NCBI GenBank assembly: GCA_964448105.1
Contig: CAYUVK010000037.1
Coordinates: 1 to 42,902 of the forward strand
DNA: 42,902 nucleotides
DNA from: CAVQBP01 sp964448105
GTDB taxonomy: Bacteria > Bacteroidota > Ignavibacteria > Ignavibacteriales > Ignavibacteriaceae
Reading direction: 5' to 3'
The notes under the pieces were generated by a model that saw nothing but the letters and a program-made list of their open reading frames with translations, was not told the DNA's origin and did no database searches. The position numbers were made by a program, and so were the translations under genes. The first letter of the stretch is position 1; the number at the start of each line of letters is the position of its first letter. Of the stretch, positions 1-7,400 are shown in pieces.

Positions 1-323
1 TTACCAAAAGGTTTTATTAAAAAATAATTACACCCGGCAGAAATTGCATCATTCTTATAATATTTACCAAAAGCAGTAATAGCTATTATAGGAGTTTCTT
101 TATAATTGTCCTTTTTTCGCAAATACTTTGTAATTGATAATCCGTCTAAACTACCTCTAAGATTAATATCCATAATAATTAAATCATAATTATTTTTATT
201 AATCATCTCCATTGCAATTTCCCCGTTGTTTGCTATATCTAAAATTCCAATACCTTTTAAATAATGCTCGCATAAAACGTTCGTAGGATTATCATCATCA
301 ACAATTAATATTTTTGGCAACAA
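1..323 (-). CDS. Response regulator receiver domain, cut by the window edge
   Basis: The minus strand encodes about 107 residues of a CheY-like receiver domain and runs off the left edge. Visible landmarks are the acidic pocket in ILIVDDDN, the phospho-acceptor Asp in IIMDINLRG, the switch Thr in ITAF and the conserved Lys in KPF. These are the hallmark residues of a phosphorylatable receiver that takes phosphate from a histidine kinase. The start is probably one of two adjacent TTG codons (323 or 320), because AGAGGGG lies at a suitable distance upstream and no ATG is in frame. Whether an output domain or a hybrid kinase part follows cannot be seen, so the signal and target are unknown. Confidence 0.85.
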   Translation of the reverse strand, partial: MLPKILIVDDDNPTNVLCEHYLKGIGILDIANNGEIAMEMINKNNYDLIIMDINLRGSLDGLSITKYLRKKDNYKETPIIAITAFGKYYKNDAISAGCNYFLIKPFG

Positions 324-531
324 GGCATACCCCTCTTAATTGTAAATAAATCACTTAACAAATATGAATATTTTTTTAAATATATGAAATAAAATTCAAA
401 AGATTTTACATCTAATAATTTTTTATTTAATAGAGATTATTTTGAGATACGACACAAAAAAATGATAAATATCTGAATTATAGTCACTGAAATTTAATTT
501 TATACACTATTCTGATAATATTTAAATTCAA

Positions 532-1341
532 ATGAATCAAGATTTTTTTGAAAATATAAAAGAAGCATTTACACGTCAGTCCTTGATTTATGATAAGCAT
601 GAATCGGGACATGATACTATAAAATTTATGAGGGATTCTGTAAGACATCATGTAATGAATTTTTTAAAAAAAGGAGATAAAATATTAGAGTTGAATGCAG
701 GTACTGGTTCTGATGCCGGTTATTTTGCAAAAAAAGGATTCAAAGTATTTGCCATAGATATTTCAGGGGGGATGGTTTCACGATTAAAAGAAAAAATAAT
801 AACAAATAATCTAAGCAATGAAATTACTGTGCAGCAATGTTCCTTTACCGAACTGAATAAGATAAACAGTTCTTCTTTTGATTATATTTTTTCAAATTTG
901 GGAGGTCTAAACTGTATTTCCGATTTGAGAGAAGTAACGAAATTTTTCCCAAGGCTATTAAAGAAAAACGGAAAAGTAACTTTAGTTATAATGCCGCACA
1001 TTTGTCCCTGGGAAATTGCCTTACTTTTACTCGGAAATTATAAAACCGCATTAAGAAGATTAAAAAGAAATGGAACAATATCTCATATTGAAGGAAAATA
1101 TTTTAAAACCTTTTACTATACTCCCAAAGAGGTCATGAATGGTCTGGGAATAAATTTTAAGAAGTTGAAGCTGTAGGGATTAGTATCATTTACACCGCCA
1201 TCCTTTATGGAAAATTTCCCCAAAAGGCATCCCTTTATTTTTAAAAGCTTAAATAAAATGGATTTATACTTATCTGGCTGTTTTCCTTTTAATAACTTTG
1301 CAGATTATTTTATTTTAACAGCAGAATATTTACCGGAATGA
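532..1341 (+). pseudogene. SAM-dependent methyltransferase interrupted by in-frame TAG
   Basis: The reading frame opens at ATG 532. It carries class I methyltransferase motif I (ILELNAGTG, residues 51-59), the acidic residue after the next strand (FAIDIS) and a motif IV-like FDYIFSNLGG. It meets TAG at 1174-1176 after 214 codons. The same frame then stays open for another 54 codons to TGA at 1339-1341, reading GLVSFTPPSFMENFPKRHPF and ending in a typical methyltransferase C-terminal strand (ADYFILTAEYL). The simplest reading is a nonsense mutation of a CAG or GAG codon in a protein of about 269 residues. Stop-codon readthrough or a sequence error are alternatives. Its original end overlaps the next gene's likely ATG as ATGA, so the two were probably one operon. 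The substrate is unknown; lipid or polysaccharide methylation would fit the family but is a guess. Confidence 0.75.
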
Positions 1342-1412
1342 TTACGGGACAAAAATTATATATAAAAAAAGGTGTTTACTATTTATCGGAATACAAAAAA
1401 AAACGAATTTGA
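1338..1412 (+). other. Displaced N-terminus of the second methyltransferase, frameshift at A9 run
   Basis: ATG at 1338 overlaps the stop of the preceding frame as ATGA and opens MITGQKLYIKKGVYYLSEYK, which ends at TGA 1410-1412. At the A9 run (1395-1403) deletion of a single A would join this segment to the downstream methyltransferase frame, giving an unbroken protein of about 257 residues. I take this as the true 5' end of the 1372-2109 gene, separated from it by a +1 homopolymer frameshift. It could be a real mutation, a phase-variable or slippage site, or a sequencing error. Confidence 0.6.
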
Positions 1413-2109
1413 AGATCTTTATTTAAAAGTAAGAGAAAAAGAGAACAGGTTTTATAGTGATAAAATTTTAAAAAACCTCCCTGATATAAAAACAAGTCAT
1501 CCATTATTTTATGAATGGAAAATCCGGAAAGCATCGCTTAAAAAATTTGAAGAATATATAAAAAGTAAAGACACGCTATTAAACATAATGGAATTAGGAT
1601 GCGGGAACGGCTGGTTAACACATCGCCTCGCTGCAATAAGAAATTGTTATGTAATCGGGGTCGACATAAATAAGTTCGAACTGGAACAGGCTGCAAGAGT
1701 ATTTAATAGTTTCAATAATCATAAATTTTTTTATACCGATATTTTTGCAGATTATTTTGAATTAGGAGATTTCGACATAATTATACTTGCAAGTTCGGTC
1801 CAGTATTTTAGAAATATAGATTATTTAATGGAACGGCTCTTTTATTTCCTTAAAAGAAATAGTGAAATACATATTATTGATTCTCCCATTTATAATTCTT
1901 CCGATATTTTGAAGGCACAGGGAAGCACAGAGAAATATTATGAAAAAATAAGCTTCCGGGAAATGTCTAAATTTTATTTTCATCATTCTTTTAAAGATTT
2001 AGAAATATATGATCCGATTTTTCTATATAACCGGCAAAAGCAGAGTTTTTATTCTATACTCTTTAAAAATTCCGACTCCCCTTTCCCATGGATCATGATA
2101 AAAAAATAA
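1372..2109 (+). CDS. Class I SAM-dependent methyltransferase (N-terminus frameshifted)
   Basis: The product contains motif I as IMELGCGNGW (residues 73-80), followed by IGVDINKFELEQAARVF, whose Asp binds the SAM ribose, and FDIIILASSVQYF as motif IV. It ends in SPFPWIMIKK, a natural-looking C-terminus. In this frame the only available start is GTG 1372, with a stop codon three codons upstream and no good ribosome-binding site. The better start is ATG 1338 in another frame, joined by deleting one A from the A9 run at 1395-1403. The GTG form would still hold the whole catalytic domain and could be active. The pre-domain segment (VREKENRFYSDKILKNLP, then HPLFYEWKIRKASL) resembles methyltransferases found in surface-polysaccharide or lipid clusters. 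The substrate cannot be told. Confidence 0.7.
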   Translation: MFTIYRNTKKNEFEDLYLKVREKENRFYSDKILKNLPDIKTSHPLFYEWKIRKASLKKFEEYIKSKDTLLNIMELGCGNGWLTHRLAAIRNCYVIGVDINKFELEQAARVFNSFNNHKFFYTDIFADYFELGDFDIIILASSVQYFRNIDYLMERLFYFLKRNSEIHIIDSPIYNSSDILKAQGSTEKYYEKISFREMSKFYFHHSFKDLEIYDPIFLYNRQKQSFYSILFKNSDSPFPWIMIKK

Positions 2110-2134
2110 CTATTAAACTCCTGCTTGTATAAAT

Positions 2135-2428
2135 ATGAATCATGCGCTGATGTTTTTTTGCCCCCGGTTCCAAATTACAGCTTCTTATAAGGGATCCTAA
2201 TATTGTAAATCCCCATTTAAAAATAATTGTTGTCGCTTTTCAAATTTCTTCAAGAAATAAGATTTTATCGGGACAAAATAAAAAATTTATTATGCAAAGC
2301 GGAAATTGGGAGAAAGTGGCTTGGAAAGTTTTGATTATAAAAAAGATACAAATTTAGTTTTATTAATTTCATCACAACTATACTGGCATTTAATAAAGAA
2401 TATTGATTATAACACTTTATATATTTAA
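2135..2428 (+). pseudogene. Doubly frameshifted coding relic in the 2110-2551 gap
   Basis: This 440-base gap has no intact gene but looks coding. ATG 2135 opens MNHALMFF and hits a T7 run (2153-2159). Removing one T leads into an open frame (APGSKLQLLIRDPNIVNPHL onward) that runs to a TAG at 2355. Near 2315-2320 a second shift returns to the original frame, which stays open to TAA 2426-2428 (LESFDYKKDTNLVLLISSQL and on). The joined product would be about 97 residues with a credible composition. I do not recognise a family. It may be the remains of another gene of the methyltransferase operon just upstream. The rest of the gap (2429-2551) is AT-rich and shows only an AAGAAGG ribosome site before the next gene. 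Confidence 0.4.
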
Positions 2429-2551
2429 TTTTTACCTATGAAATTCCTTATTAAATTTTAAGATAATCCGGCTGAAACAATTTAGATTTTAACTTGTAAA
2501 AAATAGTAGAATTATTTATTATAAAAATGATAAAACAAAAAGAAGGCTCAT

Positions 2552-3121
2552 ATGAAAGTTCGTGAATTATCGGTTAAAGATCATCATGAAAATATTATTG
2601 TGAAAGCTGTTAAAGATTTCTTCAATCCTTATGAATCATGGGGAAGACAAAATCGAAATCAATTTTTGGTTGGATTACTATTGGTTGTTGTATATTTACT
2701 TGGCAATTCTATTATCAGTTCTGTTCACCCTGCTTGGAATCCATTCTCTTACTCATCCAATGGATTGCTTATTGCAGTTTTCACCTGCATTGGACTTGTT
2801 ATAGTTAGATATGCAATAAGTTTGTTTAAATCTAACTCAAATAAATATCCATGGTATGAAAAATATATGCCTATGATAATTTCCCTTTTGGGATTAATTA
2901 CTTTAATTGCTATTCAAAATTTAAGCAGCACCGGCCTTTATGATGCCAGCCTCTGGATAAACATAATCGTATTACTAGTAATATTTATTATTGCTGCCGG
3001 GTATTTTGTTGAAGGCAATAGTAATGAAAAGATAATAAAAATTTGGTTTTCATTACTAGGTTATTTTTTCTCAATCATTGCGGTTTTTTATTTCCTGGAA
3101 AGTTATTTAACAAAAATTTGA
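2552..3121 (+). CDS. Small polytopic membrane protein, unknown function
   Basis: The product has 189 residues. A charged cytosolic-looking N-terminus of about 38 residues (ending NPYESWGRQNRNQ) is followed by five likely membrane helices near residues 40-60, 72-92, 106-124, 134-152 and 165-185. I do not recognise a family; there are no catalytic-looking motifs and few conserved-looking polar residues inside the helices. AAGAAGG sits seven to nine bases before ATG 2552 and supports this start. It stands alone between the decayed methyltransferase region and the glycosidase-like gene, each separated by more than 200 bases, so it is probably transcribed on its own. Confidence 0.75.
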   Translation: MKVRELSVKDHHENIIVKAVKDFFNPYESWGRQNRNQFLVGLLLVVVYLLGNSIISSVHPAWNPFSYSSNGLLIAVFTCIGLVIVRYAISLFKSNSNKYPWYEKYMPMIISLLGLITLIAIQNLSSTGLYDASLWINIIVLLVIFIIAAGYFVEGNSNEKIIKIWFSLLGYFFSIIAVFYFLESYLTKI

Positions 3122-3333
3122 AATTATAAAATAAAATTCAATCGCTCGTTCGATATCTTTTAAGACTTAAAAACCTGTCTCCTAAACATTCCTTTTTTAT
3201 TTTGATAAAATTTTAAACACCAGCACGTTCTTTAATCAGATTTCTTTAAATTATGTTTAGGATAAATCTATTTAAAGTTTTTTTATCAATCACAATAAAG
3301 GAATCATTAACAAATAACTAATAACGGGAAGCC

Positions 3334-5541
3334 ATGAAAAAATCTTTTTACTATTTTGGTGGTATTCTTATTGTTTTAATAATTTTAAGCTTCACAGCTA
3401 ATTACAATAAAATATTTGCGTCAAAAAATCTTTTAATTTTTTCAAATCAAGAAATCCCACAGCAGAGTTTTGCAGTATCCAAACTAAGTAAGGTTATCTC
3501 TTTAAAGTATACAAAGAATCCTAATGAAGCTAATATTTTAGTTATTACATCTGAAGAATTAAGTAAGAAACAAAATGTGCTGTCATATTATAAAGCAATA
3601 AAATCAGAAGGATATGCAACTAGGAAAATTTCCGATGAGAAAATTTCAGTGATAGCTTCAGATCAAACCGGTGCCATGTATGGCTTACTTGATTTAGCCG
3701 AACAATTCCAAATGGGGAAAACTCTTGCCACCATTGATGAAAAAAGTATCAACCCTGAATTTCCTTTTAGAGCAATTAAATTTAATTTGCCGTGGGATTC
3801 ATACCGCAGGCATGAGAGTCTTCAGCTTCATTATAAAACTGTAAAGGATTTAAATTTCTGGAAAGCTTTTCTTGATCAAATGGCTGAAAACAGATTTAAT
3901 GCTCTTACTTTGTGGAACTTGCATCCGTTTCCATACATGATAAAATCAAAAAATTTTCCTGAAGCGTCTCCTTTTTCAGATAAAGAAATGAAAGAATGGC
4001 AGCACTTTTGGCATAGTTTGTTTCATATAGCAAAGGATAGGGGTATAAAAACTTATATAATTGATTGGAACATTTTTGTAAGCCCTGAATTTGCTAAAGT
4101 ACATGGAGTTGCTGATTATTGCCTTCCCGAGATGGCTGGAAAAGAATACTATGGGAAAGGTGATTATTCACCTTTAGTGCAAGAATATAACAGGGAGTGT
4201 GTAACTCAAGTAATAAACGAATATCCTGAACTCACAGGGATTGGTGTTAGTCAGAATGAACGAATGGAAGGCGTTGATGAACAAACATGGCAAAATTGGA
4301 TTGTTGATACATATTTTAATGCAATGGATAGCGCAAATAATAAGATTGAATTTATTATGCGTGCTCATACTCATCCCGCTCCCGAATTAACACGAAAGGC
4401 AATTGAAGATAATGCATATCGTTTGGGTACAGTCTGGGTACCTGTCAAATTTAATTGGTCACATTCTCATGCAACCCCAAAATTAGAATATATCCATGGA
4501 GGTTCAAGATCTCATTCTCTCTGGGATCCAGAGCCTAAAAATTATAAGATGGTTTTTACTGTGAGAAACGAAGACTTTTTTATTCTTCGCTGGGGAGATC
4601 CTGATTTTATACGTGATGTCATAAAACAAAACCACCAGGATTATGTGGGGGGATATCAAATTGGTTCGGAATGTTATATCCCTGCAAAAGAATATATTAT
4701 CAAACCCGGTCCATATCTTACCTGGAAATATGGATTTCAAAGACAATGGTTATTTTATATGGTATGGGGAAGATTGTTATATGATCCAACTACAAAAGAT
4801 GATGTATTTGCAAATGCATTCAATCAAAAATATAATATTAATTATGGTGATAAACTTGTCGCTGCACATAAATTAGCCGATCAAATGCCATTGAAGCTTG
4901 CATCATTTTATGCTGCATCATGGGATTTTACTTTATACTCGGAAGGTTTCCTTGCCGGCTACCCTTCCAATATGGGATGTTATTACGACAGCTTGTCCCC
5001 TTTTATATCGGTTAATGAAATAATCCATACTGTTACTCTAGATGATCGACTTATTTCCATTGAAGATTATGTAAACGGTAAATTTAAAGATACAAATAAA
5101 ACTACTCCTTTGAAGTTAGCCGATGAGCTTGAACAAAATGGAAATGATGCTTCAGCTATTATTAAGGATATCAAAACAGAAAATCCAACTTTACAGCACG
5201 AAATTGATGATATTAAATCCTGGTCATTGCTTAGTCTATATTTTAGTGAAAAGTTAAGAGGTGGGACTACTCTACAATTTTACCGAATCACTGGAAAGGA
5301 AGATAAAAAAACGGAAAGTATCAAGCATCTTAAGATAGCACTAAATTATTGGGAAAAATTAGTATCTGTTACAGGTAAGTATATTGATGAAATTCCGCTT
5401 CTCCATCTGGGTGATAGATTTAATAATGGCGGCAACAAAAGAACTTTGTCAAAATTTTCCTGGACTAATTTATTAAATGAAGTCAAGTATGATATTGAGA
5501 TTGCCAAGAATTCAACTCCCGGTGAAATCATTAATAGGTAA
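3334..5541 (+). CDS. Exported glycoside hydrolase-like protein (alpha-glucuronidase / hexosaminidase-type fold)
   Basis: This 735-residue protein has an N-terminal hydrophobic segment (residues 7-24) that should act as a signal peptide or membrane anchor. Residues about 30-130 look like the alpha/beta domain that precedes the barrel in alpha-glucuronidases and GH20 enzymes, including the typical DQTGAMYGLLDLAEQ stretch. From about residue 140 (FRAIKFNLPWDSYR) a TIM-barrel-like region follows, with MAENRFNALTLWNLHPFPYM and, near residues 303-310, GIGVSQNERM, where the Glu is a candidate catalytic residue. Helical sequence fills the C-terminus. The general architecture points to a carbohydrate-active enzyme outside the cytoplasm, but I cannot assign a CAZy family or substrate. 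It is monocistronic, with no SusCD-like partner beside it. Confidence 0.6.
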   Translation: MKKSFYYFGGILIVLIILSFTANYNKIFASKNLLIFSNQEIPQQSFAVSKLSKVISLKYTKNPNEANILVITSEELSKKQNVLSYYKAIKSEGYATRKISDEKISVIASDQTGAMYGLLDLAEQFQMGKTLATIDEKSINPEFPFRAIKFNLPWDSYRRHESLQLHYKTVKDLNFWKAFLDQMAENRFNALTLWNLHPFPYMIKSKNFPEASPFSDKEMKEWQHFWHSLFHIAKDRGIKTYIIDWNIFVSPEFAKVHGVADYCLPEMAGKEYYGKGDYSPLVQEYNRECVTQVINEYPELTGIGVSQNERMEGVDEQTWQNWIVDTYFNAMDSANNKIEFIMRAHTHPAPELTRKAIEDNAYRLGTVWVPVKFNWSHSHATPKLEYIHGGSRSHSLWDPEPKNYKMVFTVRNEDFFILRWGDPDFIRDVIKQNHQDYVGGYQIGSECYIPAKEYIIKPGPYLTWKYGFQRQWLFYMVWGRLLYDPTTKDDVFANAFNQKYNINYGDKLVAAHKLADQMPLKLASFYAASWDFTLYSEGFLAGYPSNMGCYYDSLSPFISVNEIIHTVTLDDRLISIEDYVNGKFKDTNKTTPLKLADELEQNGNDASAIIKDIKTENPTLQHEIDDIKSWSLLSLYFSEKLRGGTTLQFYRITGKEDKKTESIKHLKIALNYWEKLVSVTGKYIDEIPLLHLGDRFNNGGNKRTLSKFSWTNLLNEVKYDIEIAKNSTPGEIINR

Positions 5542-5588
5542 TTTTATCCATTAATTATGATGAACAATACATTCTCAATATATTTATC

Positions 5589-5617
5589 TTGACTTTATTG
5601 TAAGGATTAAATAATTT
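5589..5617 (+). promoter_or_regulatory. Candidate promoter for the cysteine operon leader
   Basis: TTGACT at 5589-5594 matches a -35 box in five of six bases. A 17-base spacer leads to TAATTT at 5612-5617, a weak -10. Transcription would begin near 5624, about 30 bases before the leader-peptide start and 54 before the first pairing arm. This is the only promoter-like pair I see between the glycosidase gene and the leader peptide. Confidence 0.4.
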
Positions 5618-5653
5618 TAAATAGTTTTACTAAAAAGAATATGAAATAAATTT

Positions 5654-5758
5654 TTGAAACATTTAAGTAAATATTATCCCGCTGCAAAATGTAATTGTTG
5701 TTGCTGCATGTGTTGTTGTACTGCTTTAAGCGGCAGAGGGAAAATGATCTTTACTTAA
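5654..5758 (+). CDS. Poly-cysteine leader peptide of the cysteine operon
   Basis: A 34-codon frame starts at TTG 5654 and ends at TAA 5756-5758; an in-frame TGA at 5642 rules out a longer one and no ATG is in frame before the Cys tract. Codons 13-22 (5690-5719) read CNCCCCMCCC, eight Cys in ten codons, six of them TGT and two TGC. The tail is TALSGRGKMIFT. Such a run is very unlikely by chance in DNA this AT-rich, and it sits directly before a terminator and the cysteine synthase gene. That is the layout of a leader peptide read by the ribosome as a gauge of charged Cys-tRNA. The peptide itself probably has no function. The TTG start lacks a clear ribosome site, so the exact start is uncertain. 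Confidence 0.72.
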   Translation: MKHLSKYYPAAKCNCCCCMCCCTALSGRGKMIFT

Positions 5759-5796
5759 TAAATATTTAAATAATTCAATTTGAAAACCCGCTGCCG
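5678..5796 (+). promoter_or_regulatory. Ribosome-mediated transcription attenuator (cysteine-responsive)
   Basis: Four arms can be read directly. Arm 1 is CCCGCTGC (5678-5685). Arm 2 is CGGCAGAGGG (5731-5740). Arm 3 is CCCGCTGCCG (5787-5796), which begins with the same eight bases as arm 1. Arm 4 is CAGCGGG (5808-5814). Arm 2 can pair with arm 1 (7 pairs, one G-A mismatch) or better with arm 3 (9 pairs, same mismatch); arm 3 can pair with arm 4 to make the terminator. The Cys codons lie between arms 1 and 2. A ribosome stalled there would cover arm 1 and leave arm 2 free to hold arm 3, so transcription continues. With ample Cys-tRNA, arms 1-2 and 3-4 form and transcription stops. This is the logic of the trp and his leaders; its use here is inferred from the sequence. 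Confidence 0.7.
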
Positions 5797-5819
5797 ATAT
5801 AAATTGACAGCGGGTTTTT
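5783..5819 (+). terminator. Intrinsic terminator inside the cysteine operon leader
   Basis: AAAACCCGCTG (5783-5793) and CAGCGGGTTTT (5808-5818) form a perfect 11-pair stem with a 14-base loop, followed by T and AATTTT. The structure ends 23 bases before the cysteine synthase start and far from the upstream glycosidase stop at 5541, so it fits an attenuator better than an end-of-gene terminator. Confidence 0.85.
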
Positions 5820-5842
5820 AATTTTAAACAATCTATAAAATC

Positions 5843-6856
5843 ATGATAACAAATTATTCGGAAAGAAAGAGAAATTTTTTTAAGGAATCAAATGATTCTA
5901 ATATTGAAACTTTTGATTTTGAAACGAATAAAAGAAAAAGAAATAAATCGAACTTAAAAGATTTTTCCATTTTAGATAAAATAGGCAACACACCTTTAAT
6001 TAAAATAAAAAAATTGAGCGGAAATATTTCACCTGATGTAAATATTTACGCAAAAGCAGAATGGTTAAATCCGGGTGGTTCTGTTAAAGATCGTGCTGCT
6101 TTAAATATGATTTTAGAAGGTGAAAGGAATGGTTTATTAAATCATAACAAAATTATACTTGATGCAACAAGCGGAAACACCGGTATAGCTTATGCGCTTA
6201 TTGCGGCCGTAAAAGGTTACAAAGTCAAACTTGCTTTGCCTTCAAATGCAGGTGAGGAAAGGAAGAAAATTCTTTCAGCTTATGGAACCGAAATCATTTT
6301 GACTGATCCCCTTGAAGGTACAGATGGAGCACAAAGGGTGGCAAAAGAAATTTATGAAAATAACAGAGAAAAATATTTTTACCCCGATCAGTACAATAAT
6401 CCGGCTAACTGGCATGCACATTATAAATCGACGGCTAATGAAATATGGCAACAGACTAAAGGTAAAATTACTCATTTTGTCTGCGGTCTGGGGACCACCG
6501 GAACATTTACAGGAACTTCAAGACGACTAAAAGAATTAATTTCTGAAATTCAATGTATAGGGTTTCAACCTGATTCTCCACTTCATGGTCTAGAAGGCTT
6601 GAAACATTTACCAACTGCTAACATCCCGGCAATTTATGATGAATCCTTGCATGATAAAATTCTGGAAATATCAACAGAAGAATCTTATAAGATGGTAAAA
6701 CTACTTGCAAGGGAAGAAGGATTATTTGTTGGAATATCAAGCGGTGCAGCAATGTCTGCTTCTTTAAAAATTGCAAATGAACTTGATAGAGGAACAGTAG
6801 TAACAATTTTTGCAGATGGAGGGATAAAATATTTAAGTGAAAATATTTGGGAATAA
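5843..6856 (+). CDS. cysM: Cysteine synthase, PLP-dependent (CysM/CysK family)
   Basis: This enzyme replaces the leaving group of an activated serine (O-acetyl- or O-phosphoserine) with sulfur to make cysteine. The PLP lysine is K82 in NPGGSVKDR, the substrate loop is ATSGNTGIAYAL, and the phosphate-binding glycine loop is CGLGTTGTFTG. The core starts at about residue 42 (SILDKIGNTPL). The preceding 40 residues are charged and low in complexity and are not usual in the family, but no later start is available. The 337-residue length is otherwise normal. The neighbouring JAMM peptidase and sulfur-carrier genes suggest a CysM that takes a carrier thiocarboxylate as sulfur source, as in mycobacteria, rather than free sulfide. 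It is the first structural gene after the poly-Cys attenuator. A plain CysK role is the alternative. Confidence 0.85.
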   Translation: MITNYSERKRNFFKESNDSNIETFDFETNKRKRNKSNLKDFSILDKIGNTPLIKIKKLSGNISPDVNIYAKAEWLNPGGSVKDRAALNMILEGERNGLLNHNKIILDATSGNTGIAYALIAAVKGYKVKLALPSNAGEERKKILSAYGTEIILTDPLEGTDGAQRVAKEIYENNREKYFYPDQYNNPANWHAHYKSTANEIWQQTKGKITHFVCGLGTTGTFTGTSRRLKELISEIQCIGFQPDSPLHGLEGLKHLPTANIPAIYDESLHDKILEISTEESYKMVKLLAREEGLFVGISSGAAMSASLKIANELDRGTVVTIFADGGIKYLSENIWE

Positions 6857-6867
6857 TTCTAAACAAA

Positions 6868-7287
6868 ATGATAAAAATAAAAGAACAATTAATAAATAGA
6901 ATTAAAGAAAACGGTGAGAAAACCTACAATGCAGAGTGCTGCGGTGCAATCTTCGGAAAACCGGATAACGGGATATACGTTATTACGGAATTATTAGAAT
7001 TTAATAATGAAAGAGAAGATAATCCTGAAAGACGTTATTTAATATCTCCAAAGCAATACATGCATTCGGAAAGAATTGCTGCAGAAAAAAACTTAAATCT
7101 TTTAGGATTTTATCATTCCCACCCTGATCATCCGGCAATACCTTCACAATTTGATACTGAACATGCGTTTCCAAATTTTATTTATATGATAGTGTCGATT
7201 CAAAATGGTAAAGCTGAAAATCTAACATCATGGAAATTGTTTGAAGATAGGAATGGTTTTGAAGAACTGGAAATGGATATTATATAA
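6868..7287 (+). CDS. JAMM/MPN+ metallopeptidase, Mec-like (carrier-cysteine peptidase)
   Basis: This 139-residue protein has a full JAMM zinc site: Glu23 in NAECCGAIFG, then HSHP (His83, His85) and PSQFD (Ser93, Asp96). Prokaryotic JAMM peptidases of this size cut after the C-terminal glycines of ubiquitin-like sulfur carriers. In mycobacteria the homologue Mec frees cysteine from the CysO-cysteine adduct. Its place between a CysM-like synthase and a ThiS/MoaD-E1 fusion fits that job. It may also mature the fusion protein by cutting after Gly-Gly 90-91, which is my inference. I chose ATG 6868, 11 bases after the synthase stop; a TTG at 6847 would add seven residues without support. Confidence 0.82.
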   Translation: MIKIKEQLINRIKENGEKTYNAECCGAIFGKPDNGIYVITELLEFNNEREDNPERRYLISPKQYMHSERIAAEKNLNLLGFYHSHPDHPAIPSQFDTEHAFPNFIYMIVSIQNGKAENLTSWKLFEDRNGFEELEMDII

Positions 7288-7302
7288 TTACTCATATTAC
7301 GC

Positions 7303-7335
7303 ATGTGCCAGTTACCTTAAAGGTGACTGGCACAT
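7303..7335. repeat. Near-perfect palindrome, REP-like hairpin in the sulfur operon
   Basis: ATGTGCCAGTTACCTT (7303-7318) and AAGGTGACTGGCACAT (7320-7335) pair over 16 positions with a single G-T wobble, so the element is almost a perfect palindrome. No T tract follows, so it is a poor terminator. It lies between the JAMM gene and the carrier-E1 gene and could be a REP-like element, an RNA stability hairpin or a protein-binding site. Ten bases of one arm (ATGTGCCAGT) recur at 17873-17882 without the partner arm. Confidence 0.75.
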
Positions 7336-7400
7336 TTGATATATAATATTATAAATAATCATGAAAATAAATTTTTGTTTTAAAATAGGAGCAATATAAA

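Noticed and set aside
5783..5819. Ordinary end-of-gene terminator for the glycosidase-like gene
   Set aside because: It lies about 240 bases after that stop and follows the poly-Cys frame and competing arms; an attenuator explains it better.
5624..5843. Riboswitch or T-box upstream of cysteine synthase
   Set aside because: No T-box consensus (AGGGTGGNACCGCG-type antiterminator) and no SAM-riboswitch-like core; the poly-Cys frame supplies the sensing.
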